Shown: one piece after another, positions 1 to 10,187 of the stretch
Numbering within the stretch: the stretch's first letter is position 1
Layout: every line of letters begins with the position of its first letter
Origin: Cryptomeria japonica
Lineage: Eukaryota; Streptophyta; Pinopsida; Cupressales; Cupressaceae
Length of the DNA: 64,000 nt
Assembly (NCBI RefSeq): GCF_030272615.1
Contig: NC_081414.1
Span: 233,290,733-233,354,732 of the forward strand
Direction: 5' to 3'
Program-made: the position numbers and the translations under genes
The notes under the pieces: model-generated
What the model saw: the letters and a program-made list of their open reading frames with translations, nothing else
Databases searched by the model: none
Told to the model about the DNA's origin: nothing

Positions 1-373
1 ATTAGGAATATGAAAGAGCCTAGGGAGATAGCTCACTTTGGCTACTTCTTGTGAGAAAGAGAGAGCCAAGGGTTATCTCTAAGGTTTTATATTCCTCTTG
101 TTGTATATGAAGAGAAGATGTGAAAAATAGGGTGTGATTGATCAACTAGACTAGACGATGAACAATGAAGCATATATGAACTGAAATTGCAGAAACTTGC
201 AGGACTGAAATTGAGATAGTGAAAGCAGAGAAGGGGGGGAAATTTGAATGTGTACCTAGCACCAAAAACTGAGTAAAACTACTCGGGATAGGGGTGCCAT
301 GCTCCTGTCCTAATTCTACAAACAGGAAGTTGTAACTGAGAGACTGCAATCTTGATGTTCTAAGCCTTCAACC

Positions 374-825
374 TGTTGAAATGTGGTGACTAATCAGCAA
401 AGTACTATACACTCAACACGTATCCTTGCCGAGGTTTGGGGCCGGGCAGGGGTTTGGGGGCGATAGCCCTCGAGAAAAGCAGGGGTTCGGGGGCGGCAGC
501 CCCCGAGAAATTTTTTTTTGTCATTTTTCGTTGATGAAAACCGACATTGTAATAAAACCCTAAAAAGGTCGACTTTGTTTGTTGCCCTAAAAATGCATGT
601 TATAAGCGGTTGGGATGCTTAAGGCATTGTAAGGTTGATGTACTATTTTTTGCTAGATAATAAGAAAGATTGGACTACTATGTATGGTGGACGTAACCCA
701 TTCTGGGTGAACCACGTTAAATCTCTATGTTATTTGTGTCATGTTTTATTTCTTTATCTTTTGTATTTAAATCTGCATATAATTGTTAGTTCATATTTGC
801 TTCGGATTTGCTTGAAACCCTAACA
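374..825 (+). mobile_element. Solo LTR S nested in B1
   Basis: A 452-bp segment absent from B2 interrupts the B1 alignment. It begins TGTTGAAATG, ends GAAACCCTAACA, and is flanked by CAACC (369-373) and CAACA (826-830), a 5-bp TSD with one mismatch. The 3' half (GGTGAACCACGTTAAATC, then a T-rich stretch) resembles the U5 side of plant copia LTRs, which suggests plus orientation. It has two GC-rich 33-bp tandem units (446-511), the second holding GGGGGC/GCCCCC. The short frame at 635-823 is not a gene. Confidence 0.8.
446..511. repeat. Two 33-bp GC-rich tandem units in solo LTR S
   Basis: Units 446-478 and 479-511 both begin GCAGGGGTT and end GAGAAA plus one base. The second contains GGGGGC-GGCA-GCCCCC (489-504), a perfect 6-bp stem with a 4-nt loop. 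The first carries a decayed version (GGGGGCGATAGCCCTC). The base composition stands out sharply from the AT-rich surroundings. Confidence 0.8.
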
Positions 826-2094
826 CAACATGCCAAATTTCACCTGAAAGTGGGGGGACAAGGGCACCACACCACTGTCCTGGGGTAGAAAAGGGCATCA
901 CACCCCTATCCCTGATTATTTTGGGACAAATTTGAGGCCTTAAGATAGTCCTTGTGCCTTTTAGTAGTCTTGAAAGTCTTTCAGGTATCGGTACCTGTAC
1001 CTGCACCTGCAACTAAAAAAGGGGGTTCAGGTGGCTATATAGGATTTTGCCTTGGTCAAAACCCTTGTTTTGGTGATTTCCACCTCCACAAATAGCTAAT
1101 AATATATTGAAAATGTGTGTGCTAGAACCTTGTGTGTATGCAAGATCCTAAATGAGAAAGGTAAGAAACTAGAGCTACCCTATGCTTTGGAGAGTAAACC
1201 CTAAATTCATGTAAATGTAAATGAGAGTGCTCTGAATAAAATATGCTAAATGATATAAAGCATGAATGTAAATGTGAAAATAAGTTTAAAGAAGCTCATA
1301 TAAAGACATGAAAATAACATGAAAACATACCAATTCCCAAGGGAGAGATATAAGCCACTTGATCTCCTATTATTCCTCAATGTCTTGAAGTCTCCTAATT
1401 GATGATGAATGCTTGATGAATACTTGATGAATGTTGTTGAAGACTCCACATAAGCTTATCTTTCACTACACAGAATGCTCCTTCAAAATTGCTCCAACTT
1501 GATTGATTCAACTCATGATCTTCCTTTTTTTACTTCCCTTCAAATGAAGAAAGAGAAGTTCTTATATATGGAACCCTAGACCTTAATTTCAACTTTAGGA
1601 TGACTTAGAGATTGAATTTTCCGCCAATTTCCTTGGGGTTAAGAATTATAATATCATAGAACTATGCTCCTGAAATTCAAAATTTCAGGAAAAATATCGG
1701 GGACCATGCATAACTTACGCATGGTCCGGCCAACTTTTCACCAAATTTTCAGGGCCATTAGATATGATGATTTTAGAGTGAATACCAAAGTTAAAGCTGA
1801 TTTTGCGATGTTTTGATATGCGAAATCGAGTCGTAAAGGTCGAAATAAGACATAATTAGGGTCTATGATTTAATGATTTATTGGAGGAATAAAATAAAAA
1901 GGGGCACACTTAGGGTAAAGGGCCCAATTTTATGATTTGGGCAATGATGAAATAGGACTTTAGATTTAATTTAATTAATTAATTAAATACTTAAAGGGAA
2001 ATTACAATGCAAGATGCAAAAACATTAAGGCGGGTGCTAAACTAAGCGGAGAATTGTACCACCCTAGAAAGGGTGTACAATTTACGATGCTACA

Positions 2095-2733
2095 ATTACA
2101 TGATACAAAGATCAACCACTACACCAATATAATGATTTATTTTACATGGAATGGACCTAATTTAAATTCCCAAATGATCACATCCACCAAGAATCATGCC
2201 AAGATCAACCGCAACATGCTACACCACCAGAAATACCACATAACATGAAAATCAACACTGGTTGATGAAAACCACCAAAAACTCTCACAACAATCAATGT
2301 AGATTGCCAAAAAAAATAGGACACAACTAGGAAACACCAACAAGAACATTAGAATCATCATCAACAACTTCACCAACACCACTTATCAAACCTTCATCGA
2401 TCAACATCAGAATGCTCAAGAACACAACCAATCAGCAACTGCCATGAAAAAAGATAACTTGTGGGGCACCAAATCACAAACTATCTAAAATGAAGATACA
2501 CAAGATCATCCCAAACAATATCCTAAATCCTCAGCACAAGATCTAATCACACCAGAATATACCGAAGGAAATGTCGGATTCTACAAAATAGTGATCAGCA
2601 TAACCAAACTACAAAACTGGATCAGAAGATCTTCCCAAACTCACCAGAATAAATCACAGGAATTTGTTGACATTAATGACAACAACATATTTTAGCACCA
2701 GTTATGACAACAACCAAATCCAACAATCCAACA
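2095..2733 (-). repeat. Inner half of 3' LTR of copia element RLC-1
   Basis: This segment aligns along its length with 9557-10182, the inner-distal part of the other RLC-1 LTR (shared stretches include ACAAAGATCAACCACT and TCCCAAATGATCACATCCACC). The outer part should lie left of B1, outside the window, because B1 inserted here. On the plus strand it ends ...AATCCAACA at 2733, directly before the reverse-complement polypurine tract. It marks the 3' end of the minus-strand element. The short frames inside are not genes. Confidence 0.85.
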
Positions 2734-3049
2734 ATCTCCCCCTTTGGCATTGATGGCAACATATGAATGTGAAAAATAGTCAATGCAAAGAAAGAAGATA
2801 TCACCAACAAACTCCCCCTAAGATCAAGATAGATAAAGCAGTTTTTCACATGATATTTCTCTCCCTTTGACAACAATGCCAAAGATAAAAAAACCAAACT
2901 CTCTCCAAAAATTTAAAAATGAATCTCTCTCCCCCTGGGACACACAACCAAATCAATAGACTACTCTAGCAGAGGAGCAACACCAACTCATCAATCTGGA
3001 TAAAAGAATAAGGCTCTAAATTCCACCGAAACGATGCAACTCAATGCAT
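2734..3049 (-). promoter_or_regulatory. RLC-1 polypurine tract and purine-rich 3' untranslated region
   Basis: Read on the minus strand, AAAGGGGGAGAT lies immediately before the 3' LTR (plus 2734-2745), the expected position of the plus-strand primer (PPT). Further purine blocks (about 2813-2822, 2858-2870 and 2922-2940 on plus) repeat the AAGGGGGAG or GGGAGAGA theme. A block TTGCCATCAATGCC just upstream of the PPT can pair with a TTGTCATTAATG motif inside the LTR. There is no coding sequence. Confidence 0.75.
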
Positions 3050-3701
3050 CTAATTCTCATCAAGAGGGGTGGATACCCCTAACTTGTCTCTCAAATAGAT
3101 AAATGTATCTTCAGGAAAAGGCTTAGTGAAAATATCCGCAAATTGTTCCTTTATAGATACATACTCTAGCTTCACCTTCCCTTCACTGACTTGCTCTCTC
3201 AAGTAATTGTATTTGATTGATATATTCTTAGTCTTTGAATGTTGCACCAGATTCTTTGACATGTTTATAGCACTGAAATTATCACAGCAAATGGCAATAG
3301 GTTCATCATGAATAACTTTGATATCTTTCAATATTTGCTTCATCCAAACTATTTGAGTGCAATTACTAGTAGCAGTAATGTACTCAGCTTCAACAATAGA
3401 TAAAGATATTGAATCTTGTTTTCTTGCTAGCCCATGAAACCAACTTCTTACCTAAAAAGAATTCTCCACCGGTAGTACTCTTCTGGTCATCTACATCACC
3501 AGCCCAATCTACATCAGTGTGGGTACACAACATGAAATCATCATTCTTCGGATACCATAAACCATAATCCATAGTTCCTTTTAGATATATGAATATCCTC
3601 TTAATAGCAGTGACATGACTCTCCTTTGGATCAGCTTGATATCTAGTAGCCATACACACAACATGAATAATGTCAGCCCTAGTCTGAGTAAGATATAGCA
3701 T
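3050..3701 (-). pseudogene. RLC-1 RNase H domain (copia pol, C-terminal end), decayed
   Basis: Two minus-strand open pieces (3701-3390 and 3343-3050) together give the end of a copia pol. The first starts at MLYLTQTRADI (end of RT) and runs through YLKGTMDYGLWY, HTDVDWAG and KSTTGGEFFLG. The second has ICCDNFSAINMSKN, the LEYV segment and FADIFTKPF, the standard copia C-terminus. The acidic residues of DVDWAG and CDN are visible. A frame break near 3390-3343 removes the usual STxAEY region from an open frame. The homologous, better preserved domain is in element H (43600-44109). Solo LTR B2 separates this from the rest of RT. Not functional. Confidence 0.9.
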
Positions 3702-3707
3702 TCCACC

Positions 3708-5339
3708 TGTGTAGGGGAAAAAGTGAGACTAGGCTAACATGCCCTAATCCTACCTTTTAACACACATTGTGGAATACGAAAGAGCCTAGAGGTATCACAC
3801 AATTGGCTACTTCTTTTTGTGAAAGAGAGAGCCACGAGCTACCTATTAGGGTTTCTATTCCTTTGTTGTAATCGAAAGATAAAATGATGCAAGTTCAATT
3901 CCAAAGTGCAAGCATGAACTAATAACAAGATTGCAGAATTGAAGTTAAACAATGGAAAGCTATAAACACAAGGACAAGACAAGAATGCAGATGTGTACCC
4001 AGAGTTAAAATTTGAGTGGAAATGTTCGGGACGGGGGTGCAGGCGCCACTGTCTTGATTCTGCTCCTGAAACTGCACCTGAAACTGCTGTTTGGTAACCT
4101 GAAAAGCTGTATGAAACTTGTTGTCTGACAGAGGGACCAGGGCGCCCAACACCCCTGTCCCAGGGACCAGGGTGCCTAGCACCCCTGTCCTGGTAGGACC
4201 AAGGCACTCCATGCCCCTGTCCTGGTCTTTTGCTCTGAAATTTGGTGTGAAGTTCTGTCTCGGTCCGCTTTCGTCGGATCTGCAACTTGCGGCGTCGTCC
4301 GAATCCCGAAACCTGCACTTATATCTGAAAAGGTATGGTGGGCAGCTATATAGGGTTTTGCCTTAGTCAAACCCTCGCTTTGGTGATTTCCACCTCCATG
4401 AATAGCCAAGTTGTATTGTAAAAGTAGTGTGTGTGCAAGATCCTAAAATGCAAGTAAGCAAACTAGAGCAACCTAGAAAGTAAACCCTAATTGCTTGTAA
4501 ATGATAATGTAAATGCTCCAAATCAAGATGTAGAGTGATCTAAAGCATGAATACAAATGATGTAATGAAGCTTATGCAAAGACATGAAAACAACATGAAA
4601 TCATACCCAACCCCAAGGGAGGGGTACAAGCCAATCTTTAGTCAGTGATCCCTTATTGCTCTTCAATGCCTTCAAAGCCCTAAATGGATGAATGAAATTG
4701 ATGAATGCTTGATGGATGGATGTTGAATGTTATTGAAGTCTTCAAAGATCTACTCTTTCACTTCATAGAAGGTCCCTAAAACCAAAATTCGGATCCTTTC
4801 AAATGAAGAAAGAGAGCTCTTATATATGAAACCCTAAGTCTTAATTTCAACTTTTGGCCGACCTAGAGATTGAATCTCCCACCAATTTCTTGGGGTTAAG
4901 CTTTATTTTATGATTGGATCGCGCTCCTAAAATTTCGGGAAAAATGTCCGGGACCGTGTGCACTCCGGGCGCCCTAGTCCCGACAACTTTTCACCAAATT
5001 TTTAGAACCATCGGATATGATGATTTTAGAGAAAATCCCGAAGTTACAGGTGATTTCGAGATGTTTTGACCCCCGAAATCAAGCCCCCGAGTTCAAAATA
5101 GGACCTAATTAGGGTTTTTGATTAAATGATGTATTGGAGGAATAAAATGAAAGGGGCACACTTTAATGAAAGGGCCCAACTTTATGATGTGGAAGATGAT
5201 GAAATAGAACCTTAGACCTAATTAATTTGATTAATTAAGTGCTAAAGGGGAAATGCAATGCAAAATGCGCCAAGGTAGGTGCTAAACTAGGTGTGAAATT
5301 GTATTGCTTTAGCAAGTGCGTACAATTTACGACGTTACA
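3708..5339 (-). mobile_element. Solo LTR B2 (complete, TSD CCACC)
   Basis: A 1,632-bp insertion in the RLC-1 RT frame. It starts TGTGTAGGGG and ends GACGTTACA. CCACC is present on both sides (3703-3707 and 5340-5344), and removing the insert plus one CCACC restores the copia YRSMVGGMLYL motif on the minus strand. A TATA-like CATATATAAGAG reads on the minus strand (about 4828-4839). It contains three tandem GGGAC...GTCC units (4133-4224) and related ones at 4028-4054 and 4950-4981. No internal domains or second LTR are present. Overlapping open frames at 3839-4409 on both strands coincide with these GC-rich repeats and are not credible genes. Confidence 0.92.
4133..4224. repeat. Three tandem GGGAC...GTCC hairpin-like units in B2
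   Basis: Units near 4133-4161, 4163-4191 and 4195-4224 follow the pattern GGGACCAGGG(C/T)GC...CCCCTGTCC. Each can fold with GGGAC pairing with GTCCC/GTCCT. Related singletons are at 285-310, 855-880, 4028-4054 and 4950-4981, and the same theme recurs in element E. Confidence 0.75.
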
Positions 5340-5344
5340 CCACC

Positions 5345-6290
5345 AACCATTGATCTATACAAACTCTGATTAGCTTTTGAAGATTCATCATTTTTGGACA
5401 ATTTACAACTAGTCACCATAGGAGTTCCAATCGGTTTGGAATCATCTAGTCCAAACTTCTTCAACAATTCCTTCACATACTTAGTTTGAGATATAAAAAT
5501 ACCTTTTCCTATCTGTGGAATCTATAAACCTAAGAAAAACTTCATCTCACCAATCATAGACATCTCAAATTCTTTATGCATATCACTGACGAACTTCATA
5601 CTCATATCATCATCACCACCAAAAATAATGTCAATAGACTTCAACAATCAAAGTGTTATCTTTTTCAATTTTAAAGTACAAATTAATGTCAGCAGCGCCC
5701 TTAGTAAATCCCAATTTCAACAAGTATTTGTCTAATCTAGCATACCAGGCTCTAGGAGCTTGTTTCAATCCATAAAGTGATTTCTTCAACTTACATACCA
5801 TGTCTCCATCATCTAATAGTGAAAATCCATCAGGTTGCTCAATGTAAACTTCTTCCTCTAGATCACCAATCAAAAATGCAAATTTGACATCCATCTGATA
5901 TACCTTGAAATCTTTATAAGCAACATAAGCAAGTAACAATCTAACAACTTCAATTTTGGCAATAGGAGAAAAAGTTTCTTCATAATAAATTCCTTCTTGT
6001 TGTGAATACCCTTTGCAGGCCAATCTAGCTTTATTTTTTACTACTTCACCAACTTCATTCAATTTGTTTCTAAAAACCCATTTAGTACCAATAACATTTT
6101 TATCATTAGGCCTAGACACAAGTTCCCAACTATTATTCTTTTCAATTTGATCTAACTATTCTTCCATGGCTCTTATCCAGTTATCATCTTTACAAGCTTC
6201 AACAACATCTTTAGGTTCAACTTTAGAAATTAAACATAATTCTTTTGCAACTAACCTTCTTCTAGTCATCACACCTTTATTCTTGTCACC
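5345..6290 (-). pseudogene. RLC-1 reverse transcriptase domain (copia), decayed
   Basis: The minus-strand frame 6119-5631 reads NVIGTKWVFRNKLNE, KARLACKGYSQQEG, ETFSPIAKIE, VYQMDVKFAF, EEVYIEQPDGF and YGLKQAPRAWY, the conserved first half of copia RVT_2. Downstream (5630-5345) a second frame gives FEMSMIGEMKFFLGL then a stop, and YVKELLKKFGLDDSKPIGTPMV. Compared with the related element H, the catalytic YVDD codons are hit by an apparent 5-nt deletion around 5630-5633 that shifts the frame. The stop after FFLGL is TAG where H has CAG. The C-terminal continuation lies beyond B2 at 3701-3390. The RT cannot be active. Confidence 0.92.
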
Positions 6291-6296
6291 AATAAT

Positions 6297-7517
6297 CTAA
6301 TTCTCAGAATGATTCAATTTAACATACCTTGGAGTCTTCTGTTTGTTTTGATCCCCAGGTTCTTGCACATCATCACCAATAGTAGCAACATTCGGATTGA
6401 CAGTCTCTACTAGATTAATCTGCTTAGGCTCTTTAGGCTGAATAGGAGCTAAAACAACGTATTGATCATCGTCGTAAGCTCTGATCTCCTTCCCAAGGTT
6501 CTCATCCACCTTCGCATTTGAACTCTCAATTTTCTTTCTTAGTCTCTTATTATAGCACCGGTATGCTTTTCTCTTTGTAGAATATCCCAAAAAGACACCT
6601 TCATCACTTCTAGCATCAAACTTTCCAATATCCTCATCTCTCTTGATATAACATTTTCTATCAAAAACTTTGAAATATTTCATAGTAGGAACATGACCAA
6701 ACCAAATATCATAAGGGGTCTTATTGGTATCACCTTTGATATGAACTCTATTAAATGTATAGACTGCAGTGCTAATAGATTCTCTCCAATAGACCTTTGG
6801 AACATTTCCTTCAATCAACATAGTCCTTGCAGCATCCAAAACAATACAATTCTTTCTCTCAACAACTCCATTCTATTGTGGGGTTCTAGGAGCAGAAAGT
6901 TGTCTTCTAATTCCATGCATCTCACAGAATGAATTGAACTCACCGGGACAAAATTCTCCACCTCTTTCAGATCTCAGACACTTCAGCTTCAATCCAGACT
7001 TGGTTTCAACTTTAGCTTTGAATATCTTGAATTTCTCAAATGCTTCTAATTTTTCCTTCAAAAATACAACCCACATCATCTTGGAATAATCATCAATTAG
7101 AAGCATAGAGTATCTATCATGTTGCACACTTCTAACATTTGTAGGTCCACACAGGTCAGTATGCACAAGATCCAACAATCCATCAGATATATACCATTTA
7201 CTCTTGAAAGAAATCCTTGTTTGCTTACACAACTGACATTCTTTACATACTAGATTAATAGGTTTAACAATCTTAGGCAGATCTCTAACAACTTGTGTAT
7301 AATTCATCTTAATCAATGAATCAAACTTTACATGACACATTCTTCTATGCCACAACCAACTCTCATCTAACTTAACAATCAAACAACTTTTCCCACCAGC
7401 ATTCAAATGAAAAATGTTACCTTCAATCTTAGTCTGGGATGTAATTTCTATACTAGAGGCATTCAAGATCTTGCATTTACCATGTTTGAATTGTAAATCA
7501 TAACGCTTATCAACCAT
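6297..7517 (-). pseudogene. RLC-1 integrase domain (copia), decayed
   Basis: The minus-strand pieces 7517-6873 and 6839-6297 form one integrase split by a stop. Visible are the HHCC zinc-binding part (WHRRMCH, then CKECQLC), HTDLCGPTNVRS and LLIDDYSKMMWV (catalytic Asp residues), and GGEFCPGEF with the catalytic Glu, then RRQLSAPRTPQ. The stop after TPQ is TAG where a Gln codon is expected (TPQQNG in H). After it come ERKNC, LDAARTMLIEGNVPKVYWRE and FDRKCYIKRDE, the copia C-terminal domain (VFLGYSTKRKAYRCYN). A TAG at the end (6297-6299, before IIGD) falls at the same codon as a TAG in H. Non-functional, but fold and family are clear. Confidence 0.92.
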
Positions 7518-7543
7518 CTATCCAACACTCAAAATATTATGCT

Positions 7544-8116
7544 TCAAACCTTCAACATACAAGACATCATCAGTTTTATGCTCACCATCAAAGGAAATAG
7601 AACCTCTCCCATGGACCAGGCTTTGTCATCTCCAAATCTAGCTATTCCACCATCATACCTTTCCAAGCTTACAAATTTTCTTTTATCATCAATCATATGA
7701 TGTGAATAATTGTTGTCAATCACCCATTCACCCTTTTCTTCTACCTTAGCAGCCAAAGCTTTCTCCTCAACAAAACAGCTAGTGGAATCAATAGGCATAG
7801 ACCCATCTTCTTTAATGGCAATAAACACAACTTCATATCCTTTTGATTCAGCATCTATAACACCTCCATCTGCAACATAGTAATAGTTCTTTTGGTTCCT
7901 TAACTTCTGGTTAGACTTATAAGGCTTATCATAATTTTCATGCTTCTCATATCTATCATTCCTATCATGCTTATCAAATTTATCATGTCTATCATACTTA
8001 GCCATTCTATCTAGGCATCTAGAAGTAAAATATCCTATCTTATTACAAGATAAACATTTCAAAGGCAACTTTTCATCATACTTACTGACACCTTTAGGCA
8101 ATCTAAGAGCAATCAA
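7544..8116 (-). pseudogene. RLC-1 gag zinc knuckle and aspartic protease region, decayed
   Basis: On the minus strand the frame begins in gag, passes CLSCNKIGYFTSRC (a CCHC knuckle whose His is now Tyr), then a charged repeat of KYDRHDKFDKHDRNDRYEKHE, and reaches WVIDNNYSHHM. In copia proteases this motif is WIIDSGCSHHM, as in H. Here the catalytic D-S-G has become D-N-N and Cys has become Tyr, changes mostly explained by G-to-A on this strand. ERYDGGIARFGDDKAW follows, as in H. The protease is inactive. Confidence 0.88.
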
Positions 8117-8900
8117 TGCTTCAAGCTCACCAAGTTCTCTTTCTTGCTCTCCTATCTCTCTTCTCTCTCTTTCATATTTGGTTATCCTGCACTCATCAGG
8201 ATCATATTTCTATTTACCAGACACAGATGTTGATACTTTAAATGTTGTCTCAGACTTTCCATGTGATTCTTCAAATTTGCTTAGCTCAAATGCAACAAGT
8301 TTCCCTACCAACATGTCTCTTGTTACTGTTGTCACACTTCGGATCTCATCAATAGCAACAACCTTATGTTTATAAGCAGGAGGCAAAGATCTCAACACCT
8401 TAGCAACAATCTCATCTTCCTCAATCTTTCCACCAACATTGCATTGATACCAAGGACAAGTTCATTTACCTTACCCATGTATGAATGTATGTTCTCATCA
8501 TCTCCCATCTTCAATGTCTCATACTTTCCTTTCAAGCTCTACGACTTAGCAACTTTCACTTGACTATCACCTTCATACATGATCTCAAGCTTCTCCCAGA
8601 TCTCATGTGCGGTCTAAAGTCCCATAACATTTGTCATTTTAGAATCAGTCAGGGCACTAAGAAATGCTTCCTTCGCTCTGATGTTATATTTTTCTTCCTT
8701 AACCTCATAAGGAGTGGATGGTCCATTATGAGGAACAACATATATATATTCTTAGCAATTTTTGAGTAATCTTCTCCAAGACATTTCAAGTGCACCTCCA
8801 TCTATCTCTTCCATATAGTGTAGTTACTTCCATCAAACCTCAAATTGTCCTTCTTGAAAAGAATACTTGAGCTGCCATCCCAAATCTCCTCAAGTGATTA
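8117..8900 (-). pseudogene. RLC-1 gag N-terminal region, heavily decayed
   Basis: This lies between the PBS and the zinc knuckle on the minus strand, where copia gag is expected. The piece 8398-8210 reads LRSLPPAYKHKVVAIDEI, TRDMLVGKLVAFELSKFE, matching the LRSLSSVYAIRVAAIQEL and IAKLIAYEINSFD segment of H gag. The upstream part is broken into short frames, with no single start codon supportable. It would have encoded the capsid-like protein. Confidence 0.75.
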
Positions 8901-8920
8901 AGATTCTACCGAAGGATCTA

Positions 8921-8932
8921 GCTCTGATACCA
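8921..8932 (-). other. RLC-1 primer-binding site (initiator Met tRNA)
   Basis: The minus strand reads TGGTATCAGAGC, complementary to the 3' end of plant initiator-Met tRNA, two bases from the LTR edge. This is the usual primer site of Ty1/copia elements and fixes element orientation and the LTR boundary at 8935. Confidence 0.92.
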
Positions 8933-8934
8933 AT

Positions 8935-10182
8935 TGTTAGCAGCAATCAAGAAGGAAGACTAAGAGGGGGGGGTGAATCACTCTTCACCAAATTCAAAAA
9001 ATTAAACTTCAAAACAAGAACTGATATTGTAGCAATAAATAGATAAGAAAATTAATAGCACAACACACAACACTAAGGTTTTTGATGTGGAAACCCCAAT
9101 TAAGAGGAAAACCACGGTGGGACCTACCCCCAATAAGATGATACTCTACAGTAGTATGTGAAAATATTACAATGGGGAATGCACATGCATTCAGGCACAC
9201 TGCCTAGAGCTCACTGCTCAAAAGATATTTGCCTGGAAGGCTACAACCCTCAGGGAAGTCTCACTGACTTACAATATGATTCATACTACAATATGGAAGG
9301 AATGAAGTGAAATGATAACATCTTCAAATGCCTGATGATAGTTCCGATTAAGCACAATCATCTGCTCTGCAACACCAAACTCACCTCAACACCTCACTGA
9401 ATGATATATCCTTACTCACACATTCATCTCTCTCTGATAATGCAGACACAATACGAACACCAAAACTAGGTGAATAATTCACCTATATATACAATTCATC
9501 AACCTTGATAACAAGGTCGACTAAACCCTCAAGCCTCAACACATAATTATAAAAATCACATTACACAATACAAAGATCAACCACTGGACCTATATAATAA
9601 TTTACATTACATAGAATGGACCTAATTCAAATTCCCAAATGATCACATCCACCGGGAATCACCCCAAGATCAATCACAACACGCTACACCACCGAAAATA
9701 CCACATAACACAAAAATCAACATCAGTTGATGAAAACCACCAAAAAATCGCACAATAATTAGTGCAGGTCACCAAAAAAAATAGGAAACAACTAGGAAAC
9801 ACTATCAAGTATGTTAGAATCATCATCAATAGTTGCACCAACACCACTTATCAAATCTTCATAGATCAACATTAGAAAGCTCAAGAACACAACCAATCAA
9901 CAACTGCCATGAAGAAAGATAACTTGCAGGGCCCCAAATCATGAATTATCTAAAATGAAGATACACAAGATCATCCCAAACAATATCCCAAATCCTTAGC
10001 ACAAGATCTGATCACACCGAAATATACCAAAGGAAATACCGAATTTTGCAAAACAGTGATCAGCATAACCAAACTACAAAACCGGATCAAAAGATCTTCC
10101 CAAACTCACTAGAATAAATCACAGGAATATGTTGACATCAATGAACAACAACCAAATCCAACAATCTCCCAACAATCCAACA
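8935..10182 (-). repeat. 5' LTR of copia element RLC-1
   Basis: A 1,248-bp LTR running (plus strand) from TGTTAGCAGC to ATCCAACA, so TG...CA in both directions. Its distal half matches 2095-2733. It is followed by ATATC (10183-10187), probably the TSD; the matching copy would be left of the window. A TATA-like TGTATATATAG reads on the minus strand (about 9481-9491). Near 10160-10182 the short repeat CCAACAATC is expanded relative to the other LTR (ATCTCCCAACA inserted). Confidence 0.88.
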
Positions 10183-10187
10183 ATATC

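Larger units (their letters stand above)
1..2094 (-). mobile_element. Solo LTR B1 (partial, same family as B2), interrupted by solo LTR S
   Basis: The sequence aligns by eye with B2 (3708-5339). Window base 1 corresponds to about 55-60 bases inside B2, so the left end lies outside the window. The right end reads TTTACGATGCTACA (to 2094), matching TTTACGACGTTACA in B2, and is followed by ATTAC, the likely TSD. Alignment resumes after the S insertion at about 831. A TATA-like CATATATAAG reads on the minus strand near 1561-1570, giving the orientation. It carries a perfect 9-bp inverted repeat GGACCATGC/GCATGGTCC (1701-1709, 1719-1727). No internal region is attached, so it is a solo LTR, inserted in the left LTR of copia element RLC-1. 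No coding capacity is credible here. Confidence 0.85.

Noticed and set aside
3839-4409. Overlapping 77-159 codon frames on both strands
   Set aside because: They coincide with GC-rich hairpin repeats inside solo LTR B2; open on both strands because of composition.
8921-8932. tRNA-Met gene suggested by GCTCTGATACCA
   Set aside because: Only the 3' acceptor-end complement is present; no cloverleaf around it. It is a primer-binding site (same for 39950, 14568 and 25820).
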